Positions 33,942 to 45,467 of a stretch of 64,000 bases of DNA are shown here, in pieces. Made by a program: the position numbers and the translations under genes. Every line of letters starts with the position of its first letter. The stretch's first letter is position 1. This DNA is from Neoscytalidium dimidiatum (Eukaryota > Ascomycota > Dothideomycetes > Botryosphaeriales > Botryosphaeriaceae), in assembly GCA_037367355.1 (NCBI GenBank), contig CM074695.1:3348001-3412000 (forward strand), written 5' to 3'. The notes below the pieces were generated by a model. That model had not been told where the DNA came from, ran no database searches, and saw only the letters and a list, made by a program, of their open reading frames with translations.

Positions 33942-35346
33942 TTAGGATGCTCGTTCCTCATTCCTCCTCTCATTTGCAAGCTCCTCTTCCAGGTATAGCC
34001 TCAACAGATTAGCTGTGCTTTCCGGATCTGAGGCCTCCTCCCACTCCTTGAACAGTCGATTGATTTCCAGAAGAATCTCGAAGGCGATCAGGTAGATAAT
34101 GATCCACTCCAGGAAATGACCATGCTTCTCTTCCAGACGATCACTCAAAACTTGAGCAATCTCCTGGGCGTATGTGAGTTTGTCATTCAGTGCTTTGATG
34201 CGCACGGATACATCGAGGGCACGTCCAACTTTGGTATAGTAATCCTCGAGGCCGAGTTCGTGCCTGCTGTCCCAGAAAATGTCCGGAAGAGCATCAGTCA
34301 GCTCTGAGTAGAGATTGAGTTGCGCTCGAATATTGAGAAGCTCTCCGGTCTTCATCAAGATGAACTTGCGGCTGAACCGCAGGCGTTCGCCCTTAGAAAG
34401 GACGATAGGAATAGAACGTGTGGATTCGAAGTATTTGTCAAGCAGGTCCTCAAGCACGGCAAGTTTCGTAGAGCGTGCCAACCCAGACGAGAAAGCAATT
34501 TTGGCCAAGACAGTATCAACTTCATAAGTAGAGGATTCCTGGTCATCTGCCGGGGATGATTGCCGGGGAGCATCGTCCTCAAAGCTTCCAGTTCCCAGAA
34601 CGATGGTATCTCCGGATACGTCACTTGAGCTCCTTCTTGGGTCTTCGACATATGCCAGGTCTTCCGTCTCGATGTTCGCCAGGTGCGGACCTTCCGCAGC
34701 AGGAACCAAGGTCTTGTGAACTAATCGGAAAGATAATCTCTCCGGGACATTCCAAGCTACCAGTGTGCCAGAGGGGAAGATGAAAATGTCGCCCGTCTCT
34801 TCACTCTCGAGTGCATTGTTGATCTGGATGTGAACCACTTGTGGATATAGTCCGGTGCTGTATGGATCGACTTCGAAGCCTTCGGCGCGGACTAGACGAG
34901 CAACTTCGAAGATGTTATATCTCTCGGCGGCGCAGTAAGCAGTGATTTTCTATTCCCAATGAGCGCGAGAGCTACAAATATGAGATTCATGAACGTACCT
35001 TCGTCTCCTCTGGGTTGGGTATGACCGATTTTGCTCTCAGTCTTTTCCGCTGTGCTTCGACGGCCACTTTTCTCAGCGTTGGAGAGGCAGCAGCCGAAGT
35101 TCGCGCACGCTTCACCTCTTCCTGCTTGGTCTCTTCACCAGGTGTATCATTCGGTGGAGACTCGTCCTTGACTTGACTCAGTAATCGCCGTGTAGAATTG
35201 GATAGCTGACGGGTGTTGAGAGGGTTCGCTGTGGAAGCGGAACGCGTGAGCGGAAGGCGGGAAGAGAGCAGCGCAGCAGACTTCGGACGTGCGACCAAGG
35301 CGCGGGTCGCGCTGAGAGATGAAGCATAGAAGCGAAGAGAACTCAT
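33942..35346 (-). CDS. Mitochondrial DUF155/RMND1-family protein
   Basis: Member of the DUF155 (RMND1; yeast RMD1/MRX10-related) family. Mitochondrial members are inner-membrane proteins linked to mitochondrial translation (family knowledge). Exon 1 is 35346-34999 and exon 2 is 34949-33942. The 49-nt intron joins PEETKK to ITAYCAAERYNIFEVARL, a recognisable family start, giving 451 aa. The N-terminus is rich in Ser/Arg/Leu (ATRALVARPKSAALLSSRLPLTRSAS), as in a presequence. The core contains DIFIFPSGTLVAWNVPE and, near the end, WDSRHELGLEDYYTKVGRALDV. The hydrophobic helix FLEWIIIYLIAFEILLEI follows, typical of the family's C-terminal membrane segment. The gene is divergent from VPS41 across 302 bp. 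A short Ser/Asp-rich insert near residue 225 is probably a species-specific loop. Confidence 0.88.
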
Positions 35347-35648
35347 CGCCAGATCCACCTGGTTGGATTCATAGATCTCGAAAAAGAGGCAAGCCTCGGG
35401 AACGCCGGAAGACGGTCGAGCTCGGAGGAAATGTGTGCGGGCAAAGAGATGTAGGTCTGACGATGCATGAAGTAGTTGCCGAGCTGCAGCACTTTCACCG
35501 GAGCCGGCGCATGCTTGGCCGGGATCAGCGCCCAAGGCCCGGCGCCCGGCAGCGTCATGAGCTGTCCGCCAACACCGACTCCCGGACGCGCGCACGACAG
35601 CTCATCCATCTCGCGCCAGCTCTTCCCACCGCGGACCATGCCCTCAGC
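35347..35648. promoter_or_regulatory. Divergent promoter, DUF155 gene / VPS41
   Basis: This 302-bp interval separates the two start codons and must hold both core promoters. No TATA box is seen. Confidence 0.45.
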
Positions 35649-38600
35649 ATGGCTGCGCAACCTAATGGACTACACGACGATGCTGTCGCCCACCCCCACG
35701 ACGACCACAGCACCATCGACGAGCCCAGCACTGCCAGCGATCCAGAGACGGACCGCGACGAGGACGAAGATGACGATGACGAAGAAGATGAGGAGCCCAA
35801 GCTGAAATACGATCGCCTGACCAGCATTCTGGGCTCAGTCTATCGCAATGGCGATGCTACTAGCAGCTTCGTGGTCGGCGGAGACAAGATGGTATGCTCC
35901 GACCTTAGGGCGCAACACTGCCGCGCTTGTTGAGGTTTGCTAAGCTTGTATAGATTGTAGGAACCCACAATGGAAACATTGTAAGCTTCCAAGCTCCCCA
36001 TCTTGTCATTGCCAGCTAACCTCTAGCAGAACGTGCTTTCATTGCCCTCATTCCAATCATTGCGCTTCTATCATGCCCACTCAGCTTCGGTCACCTCAGT
36101 GTCTATCTCGCCATTCCCGCCGCCACTACCAGATGTGAGATTTGATGCAGTGACCAGGACTGCAACGGAGCCTGTACATTCACCGGAAAGGCGTAGCACT
36201 TCCGCCTCCACAGTTTCGACCCCACCATCGCGGGCTCCGAGACAGCCGCCAGTTCCAGCCACGCCATCTAACTCAATTTACGTTGCGACCTCCTCGATTG
36301 ATGGACATGTTTGCGTCTCGTCCCTAGTGGATCAGAAAGATGTCACCCTTCGAAATTTCCGCAGGCCAATTAATTCGGTCGCCTTGTCACCGGAATACAA
36401 GAGCGATAGGAGCTATATCTCAGGAGGACTGGCTGGAAATTTGATCTTGACGCAGGGTGGCCGTCCTGGTGTCAGTGCTGAGGCCAACACCAACAGCGCT
36501 GCCGCCGCAGCTTCTGGCTGGCTCGGTTCCATTGGTCTGGGTACAAATACGGGGAAAGACACCATTTTGCACGCGGGCGAGGGCAGCATCAGCACTATCA
36601 AATGGTCGTTGTCCGGCAGATATGTGGCATGGACCAACGAACAGGGAATCAAACTGATGAGATCAAACCTCAAGCTTGAGAGCGTGGACTCGGAATTCGC
36701 CTGGAAACGCATTGCCCACGTCGACCGACCCTTTCACGGCCAGTGGGAAGATATGGCGTCGGTGTGGAAAGCACGGATAGAGTGGATCGATGAAAATAAT
36801 CTTGAGCCGGACGACGATGCTCCCGCCAAGAATGGCATCGAGCGCACCGGAACAGACCTCTCAGAAATCCCAAGCTCGCCAAGCAAAAATGGCACGAAGC
36901 GACTGAAGCCCAAGAAGGAGAAGCTTCTGGTAGGCTGGGGTGACACTGCATGGGTCATTCAAGTCGATCCAGGTGGTGCCGGCGTTGGGAAGAATGTCGG
37001 GGAGAGATCTGCAGGGCGAGCAGACATTGTTCATAAGTGAGTGGGGATGCTTTGCCAAACGAATGACTTACTGACGAGACGACAGGCTTCGATTCGATGA
37101 CTGTATTATTTCTGGTTTATCGCTTTATACCCCTTCCATACTTCTTGTTCTAGCATACCGCACTCGCGACGACGACGATAACCCCATCAACACTGCCACG
37201 GACACGACTAAACGTGGAATCCATCATCGTTCCAATGGAATCCAGCCTGAAGTACGCTTGATCAACGCAGAAACATCTGAGGAAGTCGACGTGGATACTT
37301 TGACCGTCAGCCGATACGAAACCCTGTCCGCAGCTGATTACCATCTCAGCACACTCTATGTTCCAGCGCTACAACCGAGCACTCCGGTAACCCAGCGCGG
37401 AGCTCTTGAGACGATTAGCGAAGGCATCTGGGGGGCAGGCTTGAGTGCTCAGCGAATTTTCAGCTCAGGCGCTTCCATAGCCAGCTTGGGCAGCAGCAAT
37501 GAGAATGGCAAAGGAAGTTTACCACGCAGCATGACTGGTCATTCCGTGGTGGCAAGACACGCTTTGACGAAAGGGGCACATCCGCTGGCATTCCCTGCCG
37601 GATTGAAAATATTCATCCACAGTCCCTACGACTGCGTCATTGGCGTGAAGCGTGACCTTGCAGACCATCTTTCATGGCTCTTAGATCACAAGAATTATGA
37701 AGATGCGTGGGAGCTTGTCAACAATCACCCTGAAATTGTGGCCTCCTCTCTTTCAGGTGAAGAACCTATGTCACCGACCGTCAGCACGCCTTCTTCCACG
37801 TTAAAACGCAAGCCGAGTATCGCGGAGTTCTTCGCGGACGATGCCTCGCAAACAACTATCTCGGCTGAGAAAGGGCACAATTCTGCTGTGGAAAAAGAGA
37901 AACGTAGGATAGGCGATTTGTGGCTTCAGCAACTTGTGTCTGCCAAAGATTGGAAGACTGCTGGTAAGGTGGCCGGCAAAGTCCTGGGTACATCATCGAA
38001 ATGGGAACATTGGGTGTGGACATTCGCCCAAGCGGACCAATTCGATGCCATTACCCCGTACATACCTACAAAACAGCTTCATCCACCGTTACCTTCAGTC
38101 GTGTATGAAGTTGTGCTTGGCAACTATATCCTTCGCGATCGCGTTCGGTTGAAAGAACTGTTGGATATTTGGGACCCGGAATTGTTCAATGTCAACAGCG
38201 TTATCGATGCATTGGAGAGCAAGCTGGACTCGGGCGATGTCACGGAGGATACTATCGAAGGAGGCGAGAGGGGCCGCGACTGGCGCATCCTTTTGGAATC
38301 GCTCGCCAAGCTATACATTGCTGACGGTCGTCCGAAGGAAGCTCTTCAGTGCTACATCCGTGTTCAGAATGCAGACGCGGCTATGGCTCTCATTCGCGAA
38401 TATCGCCTCATGGCTGAAGTCGCTGATGACATCCCCGGTTTCATCATGGTCCGAATCTCGAAAGAGCAGATGAAGACTGCCCCACTGGAGGAATTGGAAG
38501 AAGCATCTTCAGAAGCCGTGCAATTGCTAGTCGAAGATGCATACCAAGGGCTAATCAACCCTCACACCGTTGTTGATCAGCTCCAGGGGAAAGGGGCCTC

Positions 38601-39746
38601 GTTCAAACCTTTCCTTTTCTTCTATTTGCGGGCCTTGTGGAAGGGTAACGGAAACGAGAGCACACTTCGCGCAACCCACGAACGGATAGCTGCAGCGGGC
38701 CAAGATCTTGTGGAGGATTTCAGTGATCTTGCTGTCGAGCTCTTTGCTGAATATGACAGGGACTTGTTCATGGAGTTTTTGAAAACCTCGCACAGCTATG
38801 ACTATGAGAAGGCCTGCGCCGTGTGCGACGCCCGGCAGTACATCCCTGAGCTTGTGTAAGTGCTGAAAAACGTCCGCCCCTGTCAGACCATGATGAACTG
38901 ACAAGCCTATAGCCACATACTTTCCAAGACCGGCGAGGTGAAGAAAGCTTTGTTCCTCATCATCGACAAGATGGGTGATGTCTCTTACGCCATCTCCTTT
39001 GCCAAAGAGCAAGATGATCCGGACCTCTGGAACGATCTGCTCGATTACAGCATGGACAAACCCCATTTCATCAGAGGCCTTCTCGAGGAAGTCGGAACAG
39101 CCATCGACCCAATCACATTGGTCCGTCGCATCCCCGAGGGCCTAGAGATCGAAGGCTTGAGAGACGGCATCAGGCGCATGGTCAGGGAGTACGAGATCCA
39201 GTTTAGCATCAGCGACGGCGTTGCCAAGGTTTTGCGGAGTGAGGTCGCCTCGGCGATGGAGACTCTGCGCGCGGGGAGGAAGCGAGGCGTCAAGTTCGAG
39301 GTGGTGGACAAGCAGCCGGAGCACGTAGACATTTTCGTGGAGCCTTTGCCAGAAGTGCAGGAGACAGTTGACCCGTCGGCGGCCGAGAAGAAGCGTGTCG
39401 ATTCGGAGGGTGGTATCAAGCCCGGCCATTGCGTGGGCTGCAAGAAGGCATTCACGGAAGATGGTGCGCATCCCAAAACATTTGTCAATGACTGCCCTTA
39501 CTGACCGCCTTCGCAGAGAAGGAAACACTCATCGGCTTTGCCTGTGGCCATGTCTACCACCTCTCCTGCCTACTCGAATCCGCCGGCTCCAGCTCCAGCG
39601 CTTCCGCTGCTTCTATGCTGCAGGCCCAGTTTGCGGAGGATCCTGACACGTCGAGTCACAGCGTAGGCGCTAAGGTTGCGCATGCACACCTCATTCGGAA
39701 CGCTATCAGTGGTGGTTGCCCCGTGTGTGCGGAGGTGGCGGAGTAA
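35649..39746 (+). CDS. VPS41: Vacuolar protein sorting protein VPS41 (HOPS subunit)
   Basis: HOPS-complex subunit for tethering at late endosome and vacuole, binding Rab7/Ypt7 (family knowledge). Six exons: 35649-35891, 35954-35980, 36030-37036, 37086-38855, 38913-39463 and 39517-39746, giving 1,275 aa with the frame kept at every join. The second exon is only 27 nt (IVGTHNGNI). Acceptor choice for exon 3 may add one Gln. The N-terminus is acidic (about residues 25-50), then comes a WD40-like beta-propeller (VLSLPSFQSLRFYHAHSASVT, SIDGHVCVSSL). The clathrin-heavy-chain-type alpha-solenoid follows, with YEVVLGNYILRD and ALQCYIRVQNADAA. The C-terminal RING-H2 has CVGC, then CGHVYHLSC, and finally CPVC. 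All zinc ligands are present and nothing is broken. Confidence 0.94.
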
Positions 39747-41508
39747 GTCGGTGGGGATGGAGCGTGATGATTTTGCTGGTATGCGAGTATATAAAGAAGG
39801 AAGGGATCTGGTCGAGTACCTTTTTGGTTTGAAAAGCATTTCGGTGAGACGAGGCATCCTTGCACGATGTGGTTCTGGTGATGCATGTTGATTACATCGG
39901 AGAGCGTGTAGCGTGCATCTGCTGCATAGCGGGTCTTAGCGTCTGCATGCGCGTAATGCAGTGCTTTGGAAAAAGATATTCTGCGAAGCGGAGAGAAATC
40001 TAGGTGAATAAAGAAATATCATGATAACTGTACAGTCGTGCTCAGCGTCATCGGAGATTACATACTGTGTGGATGGAGTTCAGAGGGAATTGTGATAAGG
40101 GAGCAACACAGGGCAAAACGGGTCGGCCATATGTCGAACCAACAACCTCAGCCTACTCCGCCCAGCGCCTCGGTAATCACCCTGACACACGCAGAATGTT
40201 ACTTCGCGCCAGCTTGGCCACATTACCTACTGCTACCGTACTATTCAGTGTTGGTAGATCCGTTCATATACGTCATATACAAAGTTGCTACAACCAGTGC
40301 ACATGTGGAGGTGATCCGCCGGCAATGCGAGGGCGATGAGATACTTCCTTCCACACTGCACGACTATAGGTCTCTCCGTGGCATGAGATTTCTGTGCCTT
40401 CGCGCCACAATGGGATGTCATACTTACTGATTTCGGGAATGCCGGGTAGGCGTCTGCTTGTCCGTCTCAGAGAATGACGTCCTTGTTTCAACATATCATG
40501 ATCCTCTTGCGTCCACGAGCTCGAGCCACACGAATGCCCACGCGTTGGATGCCAGGAGCAACGACTGAATCAAAAAGCCACTCACGATGCAAGAACACTG
40601 CCCGGACCGCGTGCCGTCGGGCCCAACTCTCAAAGTGAGACTCATTGTCTCAGAATACTAAAGTGAGGAGTAGAAGAAACAAATGCGTCATACGGCGTCA
40701 GTGTGTTGTCTCTAATGGAAAAGTCGAGTAAAGCAATGCTGTCACAAAAAACGCTGATATCGTTTCAATCAAACGGACATGACTTTCGACGAAGTTTTAT
40801 GGAGATTGTTCTAAATGACATTGAGTCGAATTACAGGCATGAATCATCATGACGAGATATGTCTTGCTATTTTCATGATTTCCACCGTTGGACATCTGCT
40901 GGTGTAGAGACAAGAACGTCGGGGGTCTTTTGCATTGCAGAGACGAACGATGCAGCTGAGGAGGGGGGTCAAATGATAAGATCTGCAGGAGAGAGAATGA
41001 AACACCGCGAGCGGGAAGGTGACTTATCCTTATATCGCTCGCTGGCTGCGAAGATCATGGCTTTTGGAGCAGCAAGTCCGAGGGACATTGGGAAATAAAG
41101 CCTTTGAAAGGGTTCGGCGGGGTCTGCTGAAGATTCGAGCGTTTCTATATGCTTAAGTGGGATTGCAGCTGTCATGATCGTGGATGGCTCCTATGCAGCC
41201 GAGAGAAGATCCCCTAACCTTCGAACTCGGGGTATGACAGACGTGCAGAAGCTTTCAAGACCAAATTTTGTGCGTTTAGAAGACGGTACGGTGTTCCTGC
41301 AGGGCTGCGGAAAGAGAATCCGTATCCACCGTAGCCTGAAGCTCCCCTCCTCGAAGCGCGACGAAGAACTCTAGATCGAGAACGGGAAAACGAAGGCACT
41401 AAGGAAGACGGAGTCGGAGCGAACCTTCGCTGACCCCATCACGAAGCCAAATTACTCTCGTGCGCAAGGACTGACCCCGCACCATGCTAACACTCACCAT
41501 CATGCGTC

Positions 41509-41652
41509 TACTGTGGTATCCAGCATAAGTATTGTTAATGGGTGTGAGATCACGTGTAAAGGAAGATGAGCCAATCGAAGGTTGTAGAACTGCCGCGCAC
41601 GGGGATTCGCAACGAAATCGCACGAGCAATACTTATGCTGGATACCACAGTA
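41509..41652. repeat. 144-bp element with 26-bp perfect inverted ends (MITE-like)
   Basis: The left arm (41509-41534) is the exact reverse complement of the right arm (41627-41652), separated by a 92-bp unique spacer. Both outer ends are TA, so the layout fits a 140-bp element with 24-bp terminal inverted repeats (starting CTGTGG) flanked by a TA duplication, as in Tc1/mariner-derived MITEs. The spacer encodes nothing recognisable. Alternatively it is a hairpin-forming transcript or regulatory structure. No second copy is present in the window. Confidence 0.5.
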
Positions 41653-44100
41653 CAACAGGGTATGTGGGAAGACGGAACAGCCGTATCTCACGACCACCAC
41701 CTGGACCGAGCTGGGAGCAACGACACACCGACAGCTCCACAAACATGGCCCGGTTTTCAAACCCCCCCCCCCCGTCCCAAGCAGACGCACCTTGATAGCC
41801 AACAAACCGGTCCTCGGACCGGGTTGCCTTTAGCAATGCCTGCACCCTGCCAACAAGCTTGGCAGAACAAGATCCCCCCCGGTCCCGTTCCCCGGCGCTA
41901 AACAGCAACTTCCGCTACAAGGAAGAAAAAGCCGGGCAACTTAACCGGGCCGGGCGCCGAACAGCTCGGTTAGCAGGGACAAGATGACATGGGGTGGTCG
42001 CAAGCAACGCAGCTGAAAGAAAGTACCGGACCGCAGGCCCTGATTGGCGGATGCCGCTGCGCAGAACGACGGAGAGCCGAAATAAATGTATGCTGGTACG
42101 GGGATGCCGTCACAGCTGGCATGACGCGTTGTGATAAGGCAAGCTTTCTTCGCGCTTCGCTCGTCAACCCGTAGCTTGTGGATCGCGCATTGGACTGGAA
42201 CGCGTGGACGGTCCCCTCTGATTTTTTCGCTTTACCTTACTTGAAATGTTGAATTATTTCGACTTCGGAGTGAGCTCGCGCGCGTGACAAGAAATACGCC
42301 CGTGAATGGCAGGCGCCAATTGATAACTGGGTTTGTGGTGTTCTTGGTGTGTTTTTTTTTTTTTTTTGTGTTTGGCGCAGTGCCTATCGTCAAGCCACCG
42401 CGTTTCAGTTGCGCTGAGTTGGGGTGTGATCAAGAATTTTCTGTCGGGGCTGGAGCGGATGGGAAGAGATAAGCGGCCCAGCTTCCATGCCTCGGCGGAG
42501 AAAGTCGGTTAGTGAGACAAAGCCTGGAAGAAATGGTCGTCCATGGATATCGGCTCTGATTCTAAGGTCGGCGCAGTCGTTCAGAGCAGCAGCAATGACC
42601 GAGCAGTGGAGAGTTAATCAATTGAGCTCCAAAGCTTGGATTAAGCGGAGATGGTTCTGGTAAACGCAGCGCTCCTGAGCTGTCTAAGTGGTCGCAGAAG
42701 GAAGACGCAACGATAAAAAGGAATCCCACGCAACCACGACAGCAGCGGCCACCAGCTCCTTCCAATTACTCAAATTTCCATGGAGGGGAAATAGATGGAG
42801 AGAAACGGGGTGTAGACGCATGCGTTCATGGATCTCCTGCATCTCCTCATTTGCGGTTGCATATCCGCCATTCCGTATAGGGACAGTAGAGCCGCCCGGT
42901 GTGTGCTTCTTCTACGTTTTGTCAGACGAAGCGCTCACACAACGCAATGTTAAGGTGCAGCCGTTAATCGTACAGGCTGACAGGATCATCAAGGCTTTAC
43001 TGGCATCGCACGAGGTATTGCAAGTCAAAACAAGCAGTGGCGTCGCAGGACCAAGGTTGAAGGGCGATCGAACCTGGCCGGGTAATGATAATTGGTGAGG
43101 AAGCCACACTGCCTGACTCAAGCATTCTGATGAACAGCCGGCTGCTGTTGATGATCGGTCAATGAGCGATTCACGTTGATGATGACAGAGAAGTAGATCC
43201 GCCACAGAGGCGGTAACCACTCCTGCCGCAGTGTAACCTCCCAACATGCTGTCAGTCGCACAGCTCAGGCGTCACAGTTCGCGCACTGTGCCCTCGATAC
43301 CCCCTCGTTGAGGCCGAAGGACGAGCGGAAGGGTGAGCAGCGACGGCGAAAACGTGTAGGAATTCGCTCATCAGCCTTCCGTATCCGCTGTCTTGAATAT
43401 CGTCTCCGGGGGTAGGTGACCGGTGCTGTGCTGGTTGTGCAGCGCAGCGGAGTGGCTGGTATCGTACGTGTAGGTAAAGCCAAAACCGGGCGCCCACTCA
43501 CGCGTTGCCTTGACCTATGTACGTACCCATGTAATATCCCATGTGGACAATCGCGTACACAGCGTACACAGGAGCAAAAGGCAGCGGAACGAAGGGATGG
43601 AGCACACGAGAAAAGAACACCGGTGGCGGGAAGCACAGGCAGGAAAGCGGGCCTGTGGGAACATGAGAACGCCCGCCGCCGTTGCGCTGTACAGTAGTGG
43701 CATTTGGCACCCCGCGGGAGAGGAGCCGCGTCAACGCCGTGTCGCAATGGTCTTGACGGCCTGGTGCAACGGTCAAGACCGCCAGGCTGGACGTGGAAAG
43801 GAAACGGCGTTGGACCAGTACGCGCGCAGCCGCGTGCCTTGCTCCAGGGCAATCCCAGGCCTCGAGGGCCAACAAGCTCTCGGGCCAACGCACGAAAGAG
43901 GTGGTGTGGTTCGAGTGACACCCCTGTCCTTGGAAGCGCCGAAGCTGAAAGGTAGACGCGCAACGGCTTCGCCGATTGCTTAGCGGAACGAAGGAGAAAG
44001 GCTTGGTACATAGCGTTGACGTGGACGTTCTGCCGGCTTCGACAGGTCGGGCCGGTGTGGTCAGGCGTCATGGCAGATGGCTGGAGGTGGCTGGCACTTG

Positions 44101-44142
44101 CACTGGCACTGGCACTGGCACTGGCACTGTCACTGTCACTGG
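44101..44142. repeat. CACTGG hexamer tandem repeat, seven units
   Basis: Seven head-to-tail 6-mers: four CACTGG, two CACTGT and one CACTGG. It lies in non-coding sequence about 650 bp beyond the end of a GPI protein whose own Gly-Thr repeat is built from closely related hexamers. Confidence 0.85.
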
Positions 44143-44793
44143 CATGCTGAGATGTGACGGCGGTGGCTGGGCGGCTGGCGTCGCCCGTTGGCCTGGGCTT
44201 GCCTGTTCCTTATCATTACCAGGGCCGTGCGCCAGCGGTGCTGTGGGGCAGCCGCGAATGGGCCCCGCCGCCGCTCAGGATCCCCAGTCACTCCCTGACT
44301 CGCCGTTGCGGGACCCCGGGCGCTAGTCAATCAGCGATCCATGCGCGCAGGGATGCTCATCAAGATTCGTCGAGCGTTTCAGTCCACCGGCCACTCAACT
44401 GGAAGGTGCTCCGTCTGCTGTCGCCGCCCTGTGCGACACATCGCCGGCCACGGGCGTGGACATACCAATTCACACGAAACCCATGGCACCACAAGCGGAC
44501 CAGAGTGAGGCGAGGTCAACGGTGACTCCTATTGTTCAATGTCTGCGAAACTACCGACAAGAAAAGAGTCCACCAAATGCGACCTCCACGCTATGCTAGA
44601 GTTCAATTACAGCCCATCTTTTTGATAGTCAAGATCTTCACGCCTGCCATTACGATCCCCCCCGGTGCCCTGCCAGTGAATAAGTCAATCCGTCATCAGA
44701 CGTGATCCCGTAAACCCATATCGCTCGTTACGAAAGAAGGAAAGAAAAGCCAAAGACGCCTGCAGTCCTTGGACCTGTCGCCATGCCGGGTGC

Positions 44794-45467
44794 TTAAGCG
44801 AGCGCAATGAAGACACCGGCGGCGAAGAGGGCCGCCATGGCGTTGTCGAGCTTGATGGCCGACGCGCCGTTGGTGGGGGCCTCAGTCGACGAGGCAGCGG
44901 CCGTGGTGGCAGCAGACTCGCTGGCGCTGGGAGTGGCCGAGCTCTCCGAGCCACTGGTGCCGGCAGCCGAGGACGAGGCGGCCGGAGTCGAAGCGGTACC
45001 AGAAACTTCAGAAGAGGGAGCCGGAGACTCAGTGCCAGAAGGAGCTGAAGTGACAGGAACGGAGGCAGAGCCGGTGCCGGTGCCGGTGCCGGTGCCGGTG
45101 CCAGTGCCAGTGCCGGGAGCGGTGGTCGGGGCCGAGGTGGCAGGAGACTCAGGACCACCAGGAATGGACGAGGCGGGCGTGGTCTCAGCACCAGAGGTCG
45201 CAGCAGGAGTAGTCTCCGAAGGAGCAGCAGTCGTGGTGCCAGGGACGACCGGGGCGGTGGTGCCAGAGCAGACGGTAGCGGTGACAGTGACGGTCGCAGC
45301 AGCAGGGCAGTCAGAACGGCGGATGAGGTCATTCAGACCGTCGTTGTAGCCTACAAAAACGCTAAATGTTAAAATCACTGGGTTCCAGGTGAAGTAAGGC
45401 AAAGCGACTTACCAGCCGAAGCCATAGCGACTAGGCAGAAGGAGAGGAAGATCTTGAGACCGAACAT
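44794..45467 (-). CDS. Small Ser/Thr-rich GPI-anchored cell-wall protein
   Basis: Predicted secreted wall protein. Exon 1 is 45467-45413 and exon 2 is 45350-44794, with a 62-nt GTAAGT...TAG intron, giving 203 aa. The signal peptide is MFGLKIFLSFCLVAMASAG. A short mature head with two Cys (DCPAAATVTVTATVCSG) follows. The rest is mainly Ser/Thr/Ala/Pro, heavily O-glycosylatable, including a seven-fold Gly-Thr repeat encoded by a hexamer tandem repeat (45071-45112). The C-terminus (DNAMAALFAAGVFIALA) is a GPI-attachment signal with a likely omega site at Asn or Gly upstream. The hexamer repeat can change length by slippage without frameshift. It is divergent from a second, larger protein of the same style. 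Confidence 0.82.

Larger units (their letters stand above)
39747..44793. other. Five-kilobase gene-poor region
   Basis: No reading frame here looks like a real gene. Long open frames on the minus strand around 43.3-44.1 kb are Arg/Cys/Pro-rich shadows without structure. The region contains the 144-bp inverted-repeat element at 41509-41652, a 12-nt C tract at 41762-41773, a 16-nt T tract at 42352-42367 and a hexamer repeat at 44101-44142. No transposase remnant was recognised. Confidence 0.5.

Noticed and set aside
43050..43095. B-box-like GGTTCGATC on the minus strand
   Set aside because: The surrounding sequence cannot fold into a cloverleaf.
43265..44071. 268-codon open frame on the minus strand
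   Set aside because: The composition is Arg/Cys/Pro/Ser-rich without hydrophobic pattern or any family motif, and overlapping frames on both strands are equally open. This is typical of GC-rich non-coding DNA.
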